DNA of 64,000 bases, from assembly GCA_958299035.1 (NCBI GenBank), contig CATQJL010000316.1:35157441-35221440 (forward strand), read 5' to 3'. Below the pieces are notes generated by a model that saw only the letters and a program-made list of their open reading frames with translations, was not told the DNA's origin and did no database searches. A program made the translations under genes and the position numbers. Shown piece by piece: positions 1-13,060 of this stretch; positions within the stretch are counted from its first letter, which is position 1, and every line of letters begins with the position of its first letter. This DNA is from Cylicocyclus nassatus. Lineage: Eukaryota; Nematoda; Chromadorea; Rhabditida; Strongylidae.

Positions 1-2218
1 CGTAAAATATTGACTTGCAAAAAGGCAATGACTTCACTTTTGCTTTATAATGTAACTGTCAACATGACCGCCTTAAATTAACAATAATTTGAATTTTCAA
101 AAAAATGACCTGTTTGTTCTTCAGTGCTGTTTCGCCCTAAACTTTATGTTGGGCATTCATCGCCACTGCCCTTGTTTGAGAACTTTTTTGATTGTTTAGA
201 CACCAAAGAATCCAGTTTCTAGATTTTCTGCAGATTCGCTTTCACAAAAGAAGAACCTCCATCTATTTAGGTCCCCATTAGTACCAAACAAACACTTTCC
301 CATTTTCCCACAACTATCAAACTGATAACTCCTGTCCCTAATCACATTAACTCGTTAAACGAAAGTTAAAGGCGTAATCCGTTCGTGGACCAGTTCGTCC
401 ACATCCATCAAACTGATGACCCCCACCGCTAATCTGCGACTTCCCTTTCCGGTTGTGATTCTCCTTCATAAAATGTGACCGAAACCAGCAAGCTGTGAGA
501 GTTCGACCTTTATAATGTGGTTGTGTTCGCAGAATTACGACTACTCACGACATCGAAGTATATGAGGCGATACTCGCCAAATTTATGTGTTCACTGAGCG
601 AATTTGACAAGTGCAAGGTTGCAGAGAGGGGGGGGGGGAATGAGGAGGAGGAGGTGAGGAAGTCTAGGACTTGAGTAGTCCGGATTTCTCTTGGAACTGT
701 GACATCGTGGTTTGAGGAAAGAGGGCCAAGGATGGGGATGGCGGGGGGGGGGGTCCATGGTCTGGGTGGTTCAAGAATTCTGCTTTACACAGTGATGGAG
801 AAAAGGGGGAATGGGAGTCCGTAAGCCGGAATTTCGCCGTTTCTTTGATCTTGACGAGTTCGAAATTTCCGGTTTATCTTTCTGACAATATAAGGGAAGA
901 GGGGGGGGGGGGGTGCATGAAACTTTAATGCTTCGAAATTTTTATTTTATTTTTTGACGTCATATCTGCGCGATTTTACGGAACTCAAGGGAAATGTGAA
1001 AAGAGGAGGACAACCAAATATTTATGGAATAATGAGAGCGCTCTACAATGCTTAGAGGGAAGCTTGTTTGGTCGAAGTGGCCTTTTTAGATAAAACGTAT
1101 ACGTTATGAAAGAGCATAAAACGCTGCTTCCAGATCTGTCTTCGTTGTTTGCGGAACGTCTATGCACGAGGAGTTATGAGCGATTATTGTAGCAAAAGAT
1201 TGAACGTGCATATAGGAAAAAATGAACTGATAAAGTCTTAGTACTTTTGAATAAAGCAACCAAGTGTGATATATTTTATCTATCTTAGTATCTACTGAAT
1301 AAAGCTTTCTGAAGGATGTCATTGATCCTTTAAAGGGCTAGAAAAGATACTGCTTCCATAAACGTCATAATTCCGCGTCCATGAATGTTCCGCAGATAAG
1401 GAAGTCAGATTTGGAATCGAGTTTTGTGCCCTCCGATATAGTATACATTTCATCTAAAAAGACCACTTCGACTGAACTTTTCCGAATGGAAGCAGATCTG
1501 CTTGAGAAAATTCTTAAGAAATTTGTAAAGGGGTCAAACTGTCTGTATAAATTTTTGTCATATATTATAGCTTCTGAAGATTTAGCGAGCCTTCTCCAGG
1601 GGCGGGGTGAGGGGGGGGGGGGGGGAATTAGATCTTCATACTTTATCTGCCCATTAGTTGAAAAAAAATATATAAACTTGGATGTTTGCCACTCTTCCTC
1701 CATATCCTTTGTCGAAATGGTTTACAGTCACACTTTATAAGAGATCTAGATGGAAAGCTAATTTTCTACTCCCCCCCCCACTCTAGACTTTCCAGAACGT
1801 TCCCGTTTTCATCCATTCTCATAAATCATTCCACATCGCACTATTCAGGTTAGCAGCGATGTCAGAAAAAAGACATCTCGACCTGGTTCACTCTCGCTAC
1901 ATCCCGCTAATTTCGTTTCTTATCGCTGGTTGCTTTACTTGAGATTGGTGACTTATTGATTCTATTGATTGGTCTGGTGAATGGATAATCCCTCGATATG
2001 GGAACCTAATGAGTATAATCCGCCCCGGAGAGCATACGGTGGTAACGAAGAGCCTGACATGTTGTTTGTGTAAGCATTGGTAGAGACTGATTGATGTAGA
2101 CAGCTCAGTCACAGCATTTCTTCACTGGGATATTAAAGTCAAAAAAAAAGACTTAGAAAAGGGGAGGGGAAGGTTTTCCATCTATCCCCCCCTGCCCCAG
2201 TCCCGCTTTATTAAGATA
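1..2218. other. intergenic, no gene recognised
   Basis: Nothing here supports a gene. The open frames are short, lack coding-like composition and overlap on both strands. The visible structure is a set of poly-G runs: 11 G at 628-638, 11 at 743-753, 13 at 901-913 and 15 at 1611-1625. The rest is AT-rich unique-looking DNA. Confidence 0.6.
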
Positions 2219-2220
2219 TA

Positions 2221-3242
2221 TTAGGTCGTTCCGAAAGTTCTTTCCGTTTTTTTCAACCTATCATAAAAACACCTGACATGAAGGTAGGGAAATGCTTCAG
2301 GCACTACCCGACGCAGCTTTTCTTCCTCTTTTCAGCTATCATATTTTTGTGTCGCTTGCTCTTGTGGTCAGTGAGATAATGGCCGAAATTCCGAACCCAT
2401 GGTTTTTACCGTGTCCAAGTTTGGCAATTTCTCACAACCTTCTTTCTCGACTTTTGGAGAAGCTTTGATAGCCATCAGATAGGGTAAACAAAATGCAATT
2501 CAATGCAATTTTTCGGCATGTGTAGCTAGCCTTAAAAATCCTTTAGAATTATTTTTTTGATGCTATCAAATTCCACTTTTGGTAATGCCAAGAGCCATAG
2601 AACACAAAACGGCGCACAACTAAGGTGTCATTCGATGCAGCTTTTCCTCCTCTTTCCATTGAGTATTTTTCTTCCCAATTTGTGGGGGTTTTTGGCGATA
2701 AAATTTTCAAAATTCTTGATTTTGAACCCGCCTAAGGGTGTACACGTGAGATACGAAATCTTATATTTTGAAGCGTTAAACACTCAGTTACTTTGTAAAA
2801 ATACTGGACAATCATACCCAACTTTTGAAAGTGTCGAAATTCGAAGAATTGTTAATGTTCGGAGAGTTTTTGTGTTTTGTGACTTCGAAAAAGTGAAGAC
2901 TTCTGGAAAAGTTCTCTCAAAAAATAATGAGAAGCCAGTTGAAATTGCCAAAAAGTTCCATTAAATTGCACTTTGTTTACTCTACCTGACTGCTATCAAA
3001 GCTTCTCCAAAAGTCAAGAAAGAAGATTGTGAAAAATTGTCAAACTTGGACACGGTAAAAACCATGGGTTCAGAATTTCGGCCATTATCTCACTGACCAC
3101 AAGAGCGAACGACACAAGAATATGACAGCTGAAAAGAGGAAGAAAAGCTGCGTCGGGTAGTGCCTAAAGCGTTTCCGCATCCTTATTGCACATGTTTTTA
3201 TGGTAGGTTGAAAAAACGGAAAGAACTTTCGGAACGACCTAA
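2221..3242. mobile_element. mariner-type element with roughly 300-bp terminal inverted repeats
   Basis: Both ends carry TTAGGTCGTTCCGAAAGTTC in opposite orientation, flanked by TA (2219-2220 and 3243-3244), the target duplication of Tc1/mariner elements. The arms run about 2221-2520 and 2960-3242 and match with scattered changes. The roughly 440-bp centre (2521-2960) encodes nothing recognisable, so this looks non-autonomous. The terminal motif resembles those at 5765 and 36411, placing the three in one loose superfamily. Confidence 0.8.
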
Positions 3243-3244
3243 TA

Positions 3245-4597
3245 TGTTATGTTTATATTCCCCTTCCTTCAAGATTTTCGCGTTGATTCAAGAGCTATCC
3301 CAGAAAAATGCAGAATTTGGGTATCAAAAGGCACTTTTGTACAGCCCCCCTCCCTCAAAAAATTTTCTTTCATATTCTCACTGATGGGTAAGCCCAATAA
3401 AATTCTGATTTGATTTGCAATGCGTATTTCTCGTAAAGCAAAGAAAAACTACTGTCTACCTTATTAGCTTAGAATGAAACCGAAATTGACCAGAAAAAAA
3501 TAATTGCGAAAACATAATTTTAAGCAAAATCTTCTTTGAAAAATAACAGAAAATTTAGGACTAGACGTGTCTAAGCCCCTCCCCCGCGAAAAATTTCGAG
3601 TAAAAATTCTGATTTTTTAAAATAATTTCTACACCACGTCTAAGCCTTGCAGGTATGCATTTTTTTATTCAAAGATGTTTTACATTATTTTTTGCAATTT
3701 TATAGAGGCTAGCAATCGGAAAGAAAACAAAAAGATAAAACAAAATAATAAAACTGTTTCAAATGTGTCTAGTCATTTTTGAAAAATCTAATTTTTCAAG
3801 TGTTAATTTCTGCTCGAGAAAGCCATTTCTCCAAAATCACCTGCAACACAAAAAATTCCCGTTTCTGGCCCAATACTGTTACGCAGTTAATTTGTCGGAA
3901 TGTCCATCATAGAATGCGTATAATCCTATTAGTCGATACGATCAAGTGGATATCCCGTTAACCTAGTCTGCTCTAATCCCTAGAACGTGACCTGTTCGCA
4001 AATCTTGAGATTCGAATCGGAATTCATTCAGGTTGTACTGAACTTCGTCCTTTGGTAAGCTTACAATTACTTCTGCCCCAAAACTAGCCGGATTTTTGAA
4101 GTTTGGTTTTCTTTCGAGGCCACAGCTTGAATGGCGCAGTAAACTCTTATCCGATGAGCGCTCTAATCCTTACGTAATTGTTTTCGGAGGTTCACGTAAG
4201 CGCACAAACGCCAGCACACGGCACGCAAATTCACGGCCCATTGCGTCAAATTATGTTCTTCCCGCATGCGCGCGCGAACCTAACCACAATGGCCTAGATG
4301 CATGTCATGTATGCATGGGAATATATTCATTACAATGGCAATTATCACGAGTCGCAGAATTTTCTTTTTCGAGAAGGGTAGAGAGAAAACCAAATAAGGT
4401 TACCTAGCAGTGCGATTGTGATTTCAAAATAATTCTGAAAACGCGAGGCGTGACAGATAAAGTTTTTGTAATCTTGTGAACCCCGTTCGAAAAAAAAGGT
4501 CACGGCGCGAATTTCGTCTCAAAATATCCACACCTAGTTTGAATGAAAATGTTTGGTCAGATAAAAATCACTCCCATAACTGATTTTATCTCATACT
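3245..4597. other. intergenic, no gene recognised
   Basis: AT-rich sequence with only short open frames. I see no splice-consistent coding, no tRNA and no clear repeat in this stretch. Confidence 0.5.
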
Positions 4598-4885
4598 AGC
4601 TGGCAAACCCGGCTTCGCCCGGCCCTGTCATTATTATATTCGTAATCAGCATGCTCGATTACCCCCTGTGCCAACTCCCAGCCCCGTAGCTCAAATTTTG
4701 CAAAAAATCGATAAAATCGATATCGATCGATAACGAAAAGTAGCCTATGACACGCTCCCTGCCCCGAAGTATATGTGTGCCAAGTTTGGTCCAAATCGGT
4801 TCAGAAATAAAAATTTCTATTCCGCACATACGTACAGACATACAGACAGACATACAAACAGACATTCAGCTTTATATATAAGATA
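4598..4885 (+). repeat. SINE/non-LTR 3'-end-like interspersed repeat
   Basis: The repeat begins near CTAGCTGGCAAACCCGGCTT. It contains a block of the type GTGTGCCAAGTTTGGTCCAA followed by AATCGGTTCAG, and ends in a run of ACAGACATACAGACAGACAT units and TTTATATATAAGATA. This arrangement is typical of SINE or CR1/RTE-type 3' tails in invertebrates. No open frame belongs to it. Family assignment is by pattern only. Confidence 0.55.
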
Positions 4886-5762
4886 AATACTTCAAAATTT
4901 TGTGAGCCATTCTTAGGGGGCTCTTAGGGAAGGGGGGGGGGGGGCTGGCACTTCACTATTCCATCTACTATGGAATCACTATCAAAAACTAAATAAGTGT
5001 ACGTATCATCTTCTTGAGGGAGAGACATTTCTTAGGGCAAATAAAAGACTATTCATAGTAGTAATTTATTGATAATGACATACTCGAACAAGAGTGTAGG
5101 GAGTCGAGGGGGGGGGGGAAGGGAAAGGGAACAAAGGGAAGATTGTCAAAAGCATCTGGACTGTGCTTGAATTTGTTTTGATCTGCAGCCAACGGAAAAA
5201 GATTACTTCTTGCGAAAACTGTCTGAAATTTTATCGGTCATTTCTTTCTCCACATTTCCACCTCCTTTCTCTCTCCTCCCTCCACCCCCCCCCCCCCCCC
5301 CTCCCTCCGCGTTCACCCTTTACTCTTAGGAAACAAGCTTGTTTTGACATCGATGAGAAAGCACATTCATGATACTTGTGCCCAGTTAACTTGAAAAACC
5401 TGAGTGCATTGAGTAAAACCTCAAACCCCATTACTTCAGGTTTTGTATTTTTTTAATTAAGTGGAATTAGCGTCCACCGAAATTAAAAAATGGTTGTCGT
5501 GTTGTGTAATCGGTCGATTCACTACATTCGCCGTTATGGCTGCGGTCAAGGTCTGACTGGAATCCCATCAAATTGCTAAATCACAGAGAATTGACAGGAA
5601 GGTGATAAAGTTGTTTATAAGGTGGTTTGGTCATAGCATTTTCTCGATAGGGGGAAAATGGGGGGGGGGGGGGGGGAGGGGGAGGGGAGGATGGTCCAGT
5701 AAAACACAGGTAAATTTCGGAGATGTTGTGAACTGAGTTTATATGCAAGTTTTTAACAATTA
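4886..5762. other. intergenic with homopolymer tracts
   Basis: No gene is evident. The segment carries long G/C homopolymers, including 17 C at 5285-5301 and 17 G at about 5660-5676, the two longest in the window. Confidence 0.5.
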
Positions 5763-5764
5763 TA

Positions 5765-6500
5765 TTAGGTTGAACCGAAAGTTCTGTCGCACCATTTTCA
5801 AAAAATCATAACTTCTTTATTACACAATATTTTTGCGCAATTCAAATTTTGTTAGAAAGCGTAAAGCATGTAGTTTCCAAAAGCTCCCTGGGGAGCTTGC
5901 AACATTCCTAGGTGGCAGAGATAAAAATGAAAGAACGAGACCATCCGAAATTCGGAATTTTCAAGCAAGAATTCTAGAAATTCAGAAACAGTTCGATAAA
6001 ATCCAGAAAAGCCATTATCCTAATTTTTCTTACATTTAATTACTATCTGAGTCAAGTTTATGCTGATCGAGCTCTTCTTTCAAAAGTTATGATTTTTTGA
6101 AAAATAATGCCGAAAAATCAATTTCCTAAGAATTCTTAAGAAATGGATTTTTTGGCATTTTTTTCAAAAATTCATAACTTCTGAAAGAAGACCTCATATC
6201 AGCACAAACTTGACTCAGATAGTAATTAAATGTAAGAAAAATTAGGAGAATGACTTTTCTGGATTTTATCGAACTGTTTCTGAATTTCTAGAATTCTTGC
6301 TTAAAAATTCCGAATTTCGGCTGGTCTCGTTCTTTCATTTTTATCTCTGCCAGCTGAGCATGTCGGAAGCTCCCCAGGGAGCTTTTGGAAACTACATGCT
6401 TTACGCTTTCTAACAAAATTTGAATTGCGCAAAAATATTGTGTAAGAAACAAATTATGATTTTTTGAAAATGGTGCGACAGAACTTTCGGTTCAACCTAA
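5765..6500. mobile_element. full-length palindromic mariner-type foldback, arms about 368 bp
   Basis: The element reads almost the same on both strands from end to end. It starts TTAGGTTGAACCGAAAGTTC and ends in the reverse complement, with TA on both sides (5763-5764, 6501-6502). The symmetry centre is at about 6132, at CCTAAGAATTCTTAAG, with essentially no loop. Paired landmarks include the CTCCCTGGGGAGCTT block at about 5883 and 6371. It has no coding capacity. A diverged relative lies at 36411-37505. A transcript crossing it would fold into a duplex of several hundred base pairs. Confidence 0.88.
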
Positions 6501-6502
6501 TA

Positions 6503-7479
6503 TATATTTTTCCGGCTCTCACTCCCCCCCCCTGCTCTTCCACTTGCTTCCTCTCAACCTAAAGCAAAATTTTATTTTTTGTGTAGATTTGACGATAAAA
6601 TAGTATATCTGCGGTGCCTACAACATTTGCGCGTAAAAATGGCTAGAGAGCGCGTTTCTCGCAGATTTTGTGCTTCGACAGCTTTCTGACGCGAAAATGC
6701 ACCGATGGCGCAAGATAAGGTACACATGGATTTTATAATAATTACATGACATACTATTTTGCAATATACAAATCCTACAAAAAACTTTTTTTTAAATGTT
6801 ACGATGATTATGCCTCGTCTTTTCTTGAATTTTTAGAAGATTTTTGTTTTCTTCACGTAACCCTATTCTTAACTTATAAACCCCCAATCATTCACCCCCC
6901 CCCCCCCCCGTATCGTCCCCCTATCTTCCCATTTCCCATCCCAATTATGCCTGTTACGATATGCATGGGTCACCGCAAAAGTTAATGGGTAACCTGTTTC
7001 CACGGTTGAACCCCCTGGTGTCACTAGTGCACGCAAATAGGCGCTCAGTTGCACCGTTGTCCGCAATTAGCCCCGTTTTGCCGCACGCACGGGGCTCGGG
7101 TTTATCCCCCGTCCCCCGCCATCTCGCCGGTCATAGCGCCACATTTCCACGTAAGGTCGACAACGACGAAGAGAGATGGCGATTTCCTAGAGTAATTATG
7201 CGCGTTCACTCTACAATAACGATATGACATGTTGTAATTTTGAATGTCGTCGTTCCATCATTTTCAGGGTCACATCAGGTTTTACAGCTTGCGTCCCATC
7301 ATTTTCCGAGTTATCGCCCTGAACGGGGGGAGCGGGGAGGGGGGAGGGGAGTGCTAGGGGTGGCCCCATAAAGCACAAACATGTGGTTGAGAGCAGCTCG
7401 GAACGGTAGCGCTGACCGCACAAACGAGCAAATATGGCGCTCCATTGCCGCATAGAGATAAAGAGGATACCTTTGTGTA
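6503..7479. other. intergenic; CpG-richer patch at 6960-7160
   Basis: No gene recognised. A locally GC- and CpG-rich patch lies at about 6960-7160 and another near 7320-7450. A run of 15 C occurs at about 6895-6909. These could be regulatory, but nothing in the sequence proves it. Confidence 0.4.
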
Positions 7480-8360
7480 AATAATGTGCCAAGCCTGTAT
7501 CGATTGGAACAAAAATTGGAACAATTGAAACAAACTCCACATCTTATTAGTAATTTGGTAGAAACAGGAATTTTTTTTCAAAACGGAGATTTTTCATAAA
7601 TCGTTTGATATTCAAAATTGCTTCGGTCATGCCAAACTGTAAGTGTTTAGCTCTGACAAGTGATAAGGAAATTTTCACAGCGTAAAATCCTATATCGATC
7701 GCCCAAAATATATTCCTATCAGCATCTCAAAGCGAAAACCAGTGGCGTTAATCTAAATCGTACAAATAGCCAGGTAGAAACTGGAAGATTTTTCAAGCGA
7801 AAATAACATTTTTGAGTCCCCTGAAAAATCTATAAATTGCTCCAGTTGTGCCAAAGAGTAAGCCGTACAACAAATGATAGAAAGATATTTGCAATAAATC
7901 AAAAATGGAATAAATGAACAAAACATAATGAATGAACAAAATAAAATAAAATAAGAATTACGTGTCAAGTCTGTCCCGTACCATTAGCCAAAAAATCGAT
8001 TATTATCTCTACAACGAGAAACCGATTATCAATGGTCTTGATTTCATATCAGACAAATAACATGGTAGAAACGGGAAATATTTTGTAAAATTGAGAATCA
8101 CATTTTTGAACTTTAAAACTCAAAAATTACTTCACTTATAACAAGCAGAGAGCCGTACAACCTTCAGAATCAATAAAAAAAATACTCAGAGTTGAGTATG
8201 TATGTAATGTGCCAAGCTTGTACCGACTACAAAGAAAATCGGTAATCCATACCACACAAATGGCGGAGTAGCAACAGGAATTTTTTCGTAAATCGAGAAA
8301 ATTGCATTTGACTCGCAAGAAAATTGCACAAAAAAAAACACACATTCAATCCACCTGTGA
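7480..8360. repeat. degenerate repeat array, period roughly 240 bp
   Basis: Diverged copies of two landmarks recur. The first is GTGCCAAGCCTGTATCGAtt, near 7483, 7960 (as GTGTCAAGTCTGT) and 8206. The second is GGTAGAAACAGGAATTTTT, near 7556, 7769, 8069 and 8265. The 477- and 246-bp spacings fit a unit of about 240 bp with one landmark lost. Weaker relatives of the second motif continue to about 10100 (9131, 9707, 10099), so the array once extended further. Confidence 0.55.
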
Positions 8361-11135
8361 AAAACGGAATGCTAGAAAAACATGAAAATTTGTTCCAATT
8401 ATCAAAAAGAATTGCTTAGAAATTGAAAAGTTTAGGAGGTCATTTTAATCTACCAGAAAGCAAGGAAAATTATCTAGGAAAAATATTTGTGTATGTGTCT
8501 ACGCCCGCAAGATCGCCAAAAGTCGATGTTCGGCACCCTTACGACTACTAGGACTTTACCATTAGGTTGGGCCTACTGCACGCGATTTCGGTCGCCACGC
8601 GATCTGGCATTTTGCCAGATTTCTTCAAATCCAACCCTGGCAGATTACAAATGCATAGTCAGTACAACTCTCGTAAACCGATGTAATGTCCTACTTTATT
8701 ACATTTTGAATGCGTCCATGATGAGTTATAAACATTTGGAATATTGCCAAATCGCGTCGCGACTGAAAGCGCGCGAGGTATGCCCGAGGCCTTAGCCGCT
8801 TACACCCACACCATACAAATACATGAGCTTGTAGTTATAAAAACTTTTCAAAATCTATGAAAAGCTGAAGGAATGACTTCAATTTTATCAAACAGTAAGG
8901 CATACTTCATCAATAACAGGAAAGTCCTAGTAGCGTAAGTAAAAGTTCTAGTAGCGTGAGTAATAGTTGCGACTGATTAACGAAAATTTGGGATTAATTT
9001 AACCGCAAAAAAAAAATCCGAAGTCGTTGACAGACCTCACAGAAAATAAGCGGCAAATTCACCCCACGATACTTATCTACTTTTGTGGAAGAAAGGCTAG
9101 AAATCAGCATCGCCTCTCTAGATCATAGAAGTAGAGTAGAAGAAACGGGAATTTTTTACGTAAGCTATTAGGTTAACGTAAATTTTTCTGATTCTCGTTA
9201 TTTTCCAAAAAATTCTAGGAATTTGACAGTTGTCATTTTTAGTATATGTGGAGAAGGGACAAAGGGCTATCCATTGGCATAATGCTTACTTTCATGAAAC
9301 AGTGCAGTAGATAAGAAGGCAACTTTTTAACGCTCCAATCTCTATTTTTCTTAAATTTGTAAAAAAAATTCTCTTAATTTTTTAATCTCCTTGGACTCAT
9401 AGACTTCAGGCAACAGCTGTTAACACAGAGACAGTTCGAAAGTTTAAGCTCCAATAACGCAACTTGGAATTTTGCCAAAGATAGTTCGTTAGATTTCGAA
9501 AAAGCAAAAAAAAATTATAAAAGGTTGATTCTACATTTGGACCGAACCCTTCTCGTAATTTGAAATTGAGAAAAATTCATTCAAGGAATTTCTGAAGACT
9601 TTTTTTTTGAATTGTGGAGCCTATGTTACAGCCTAATGTATTAGCTTTTGCGTTAACAATAGTGTGGCTTTGAATGAGTTCGTTTACCCACACAGCAAGA
9701 ATAAAACAGTAGAAAGGAGAAATTTTTTACAGAATCAAAAATTGGAACATTTCCCTACAACAAACAGAAAACTACACAACTTCATAAAAATAAATCCAAC
9801 AAAGCACTAATATCCTTGCTAACCCTTTTTCGGTTCCGGTAAAAAGTTTCTTTACCCTGAAACTGTCTGACTACCTCACCACCTCCCTCAATCTTCTAAG
9901 AGGTATGGTATAGTTATTAACATAATAATGGGAACGCGCCTTGAGTTCTAGAACTGGTTGCTATGGGATATCGTTGGGAATAGTAGGATTAATAATTCTC
10001 CATTGCTAATTAGCGTTTCAAGCATAACGGTCAATCGCCACGATTGCATATAACACAGAAGCAACAAGCTTCTTGTAGCTCTTCAGATTTATAACGGATA
10101 TGAAACAGGAATTTTAGGTTATTATTCCTAGTATTTGATCCTGGACTTTGCAAAGGGACTCATACCCATTCAACAAACTCTCAGTCGGGCTCAAACTTTC
10201 CCAAAAATCCTTATTTTTACTGCTGGAACTTCCCCCCCCCCCAAGATTGAGTCATATGCAAATGCAACCAGCTGCGTGCCCAAACCAAGGTTCCGCGCAG
10301 CTTTCGCGATAATGATCTAAATTGCTAACGATAGCATACGAGTTTTTAATTTACTCTACCTCCACTCACCAAACCCGTTAATCATCGCGTTTCGACCAAT
10401 CATCAATCACCTGGCTGCACTTTGCAAAGTGGAGCTTCGACAAAATGACGCAGAAACACATTAGCACGCGCCTGAATTTTTTAGCGCACGCAGAAAAACG
10501 CGCTCTGGTGCGAAGGTCAGGGTTAAGGGAGTTCGTAGACTTGGCGGCGAGCTTTGTAGAAGTTTCTTTGACCTCATAGCGGTCTTTTTCAAAAGAATGG
10601 GCTTTTGGGTATGGTTCTGGCGATTTATGGTCATCAGAAAATTAGATAAAAAGGCGAAAAAAAAGAACAGAAACAAAGTTTGTGACATAAACAAATGAAT
10701 AAAACCAAATTTGGAGTCTTCTCAAAACTTCTTGTTTTTTCTGAACGATAATGATAGCTCAACATGTACAGAAGGAAGCGAAAGCACGCGACGCGTATAC
10801 TTTCTCTCGCGCCCATCGCAATACGTGTCGCAAACGCCGCGCCTATGTAAAATGGGGTGAACAGGATTTATATGGAAATGCAGCCTTTAACACCATGATT
10901 CAGTTGAGTAATGATCCCCGCGCTTGATAAAAAAATACATTCTATCAAGAATATTGGCAATAATAAAAATAAAATGAAAATAAGCAGACAGGAATACTAC
11001 TTGGAAACGAATCTGAAACCAGAGGACTCATAGGTGGTGAAAAATTTTATACTCCGCTACTAGATAGGAATTTTTTGGAGACAAGCGCTCGGTTGGCACC
11101 ACCCCCCCCCTTCCTCAAACTCCCCTCTTCAAAAA
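8361..11135. other. intergenic with decayed repeat remnants
   Basis: No convincing coding sequence. Weak copies of the AGAAACRGGAATTTTT landmark appear at about 9131, 9707 and 10099. C runs occur at about 10230 and 11102. Confidence 0.45.
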
Positions 11136-11194
11136 TTTGATCCCACCCTATATTACCAGGCGCACAGCGCCTGGTATTATAGGGTGGGATCAAA
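11136..11194. repeat. short near-perfect hairpin, about 26-bp arms
   Basis: TTTGATCCCACCCTATATTA pairs with its inverse at 11175-11194, around the core CCAGGCGCACAGCGCCTGG. One mismatch is visible next to the core. It is too short for a standard MITE and could be the tip of a solo foldback or a structured RNA. Confidence 0.7.
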
Positions 11195-11797
11195 GTGCAT
11201 GCCTATGAGACATAACGAATCGAGAAAAAGGCCAATGTGTACATGCGTAGAGACTCATAGGCGTCGGCGTCGTACGCCGGCTTGACCGCAATTGCGGCGA
11301 TTCTACGTCAATAGCAAAATGCAGAAGAAATAACACGGAAAAATCCATTCTTAGAGAATCAAGCACAAATGGAACAAACCTGTAACAAATTGAATCCAAC
11401 CGGAATCCATAGTTTTCCAATTAGATCAAAAACTTGTCGGGCAATAGTGACCAGTAACCAGAATGTCAACGTAACAATCAGCCAAATACTTGCAGACATA
11501 GTAAGAAATAATATGGGAAATGTTGCACAACGGTAAAATATGTACAGTTGTTGTAATCAATCGATAAGTGGCATTATTAATGGAATGTGTTCGCTGAAAA
11601 TGGATTTTTCATAGTATTATATTTCAAACACATGGGGTGCGTATACGAAATGGTTGACAAAGTAGAAATCGAGGAAAAAATCCAGAATTCAAATAAAATT
11701 GCAAGAAATGGATTTAGGCGGCTTCTAATGAAAGCAGAATAAAATCAAAGAAGATCAACATGCAATATACATAGTAGATTTACTTACGGCCCATGTA
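11195..11797. other. intergenic, no gene recognised
   Basis: AT-rich sequence without coding or repeat signals that I can support. Confidence 0.4.
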
Positions 11798-12070
11798 CAG
11801 TCGCTTCATTTCATATGATCATGTGTATCATTGCACACACACCTTTGGCGTCCCCATCCTGGATTCGTGGGAGAAACAATCCTTCAGGTAAGTATTTCCA
11901 AGGTGTTCTTAGCATTTTCTTCCCTTTTTAGTTACTAGTCACCTCAAATTGATGTAATCGATAACAATCGGTAAGTCTCTTGCGTTTTTGCGATTGCAAA
12001 TCCAGGATGAGGACGCCAAAGTGGACTGTGTGTGCAATGGCACACATGATCATATGAAATGAAGCAACTA
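11798..12070. mobile_element. TA-flanked MITE (273 bp)
   Basis: The terminal inverted repeats start CAGTCGCTTCATTTCATATG on the left and are mirrored at the right end by CATATGAAATGAAGCAACTA, with TA on both sides (11796-11797, 12071-12072). Arms extend about 70 bp inward, through the CCTTTGGCGTCCCCATCCTG and CAGGATGAGGACGCCAAAG blocks. The centre is non-coding. The structure is that of a Tc1/mariner-derived MITE. Confidence 0.78.
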
Positions 12071-12706
12071 TACCAACGACAATATTTTCACGAAAATAAA
12101 TGGCATGCTTGCGAATGCCGACAAATTGCGTGCGACTTGCGCATAAAAACCGCCATGACGCGCACCTTGCAATTTTTTACGCGTAAATGCTGTCAGCAAC
12201 GCAAGAACACATTGTTGGCATCGCATCTACTAAGCAATACGTGCATTATTTCACTAGCAATAGCAATGGATGTGAAATAATATAGTAAAACTATATATCG
12301 ATAAACTATAAATATATCGACGCAGACGATATACGAGCTGCAGCTTAAGCGGCGGGGTTTTCGCGCTTGAAGTATTGTGGGAACATTTTCTTTTTGCGCA
12401 GAGTGTCGGGTCAGATCCGTTGGTCAGATCCGTTCGCTATGGATTTACGGCTTTTTGCATTGCCTGCTAAGTGATATTCTATGAAAACGTCAGTCTCGGC
12501 TCACACTAACGCTTTTGCAAAAAGTATTCGCATATGCTGCGCTAGCGACACAAGGCGGAACAGGCGACAGCAGGCGACATTGCAGACAGACGACACACAT
12601 ATGATCATTTTTGGCATTCTGCCAATGATAGCGTGTATAAAAAAAAGCTTGGAAGCGAAGATTTGAAAAGGGCATTTTTATAAGCCACGAGTTTCAAAAA
12701 AAAAAA

Positions 12707-13060
12707 GATCAGCTACAGAAGTCTTATGCTCAGTCAATAGAACTGACAGGAAAAGTCTCTGAAAATCATGCGTGAGGCGGTCACGGGACAAAAGACGATA
12801 CCGGAGATAGTAAGGGGCAGCAGGCGACATGAGCGACAGCGAGCGAGTGTAAGCGGTATTAAGCGAGAACAGTTGTAGAAATATCAGCTACAGAAGTTTT
12901 ATGCTCAATTGGTAGAACTGGCAAAAAAGTCTCTGAACAATCATATTTTGAAGTGGCCAGAGGACGAAGGGCGACACTGGCGACAGTAAGCCACAGAGGC
13001 GACATAAGCGGCAGCAGGCGAGATGAGCGTCAACACGCGAGAGTGAGCGGTTTTAAACAA
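12707..13060. repeat. two tandem diverged copies, 174-bp period, with CAGCAGGCGACAT motifs
   Basis: ATCAGCTACAGAAG recurs at 12708 and 12882, each followed by TTATGCTCA, a GTAGAACTG-like or ATAGAACTG-like block and AAAAGTCTCTGAA. Both copies end in clusters of GGCGACA and AGCGACA words. An isolated cluster of the same words occurs at 12555-12600. There is no open frame across the copies. Confidence 0.65.
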
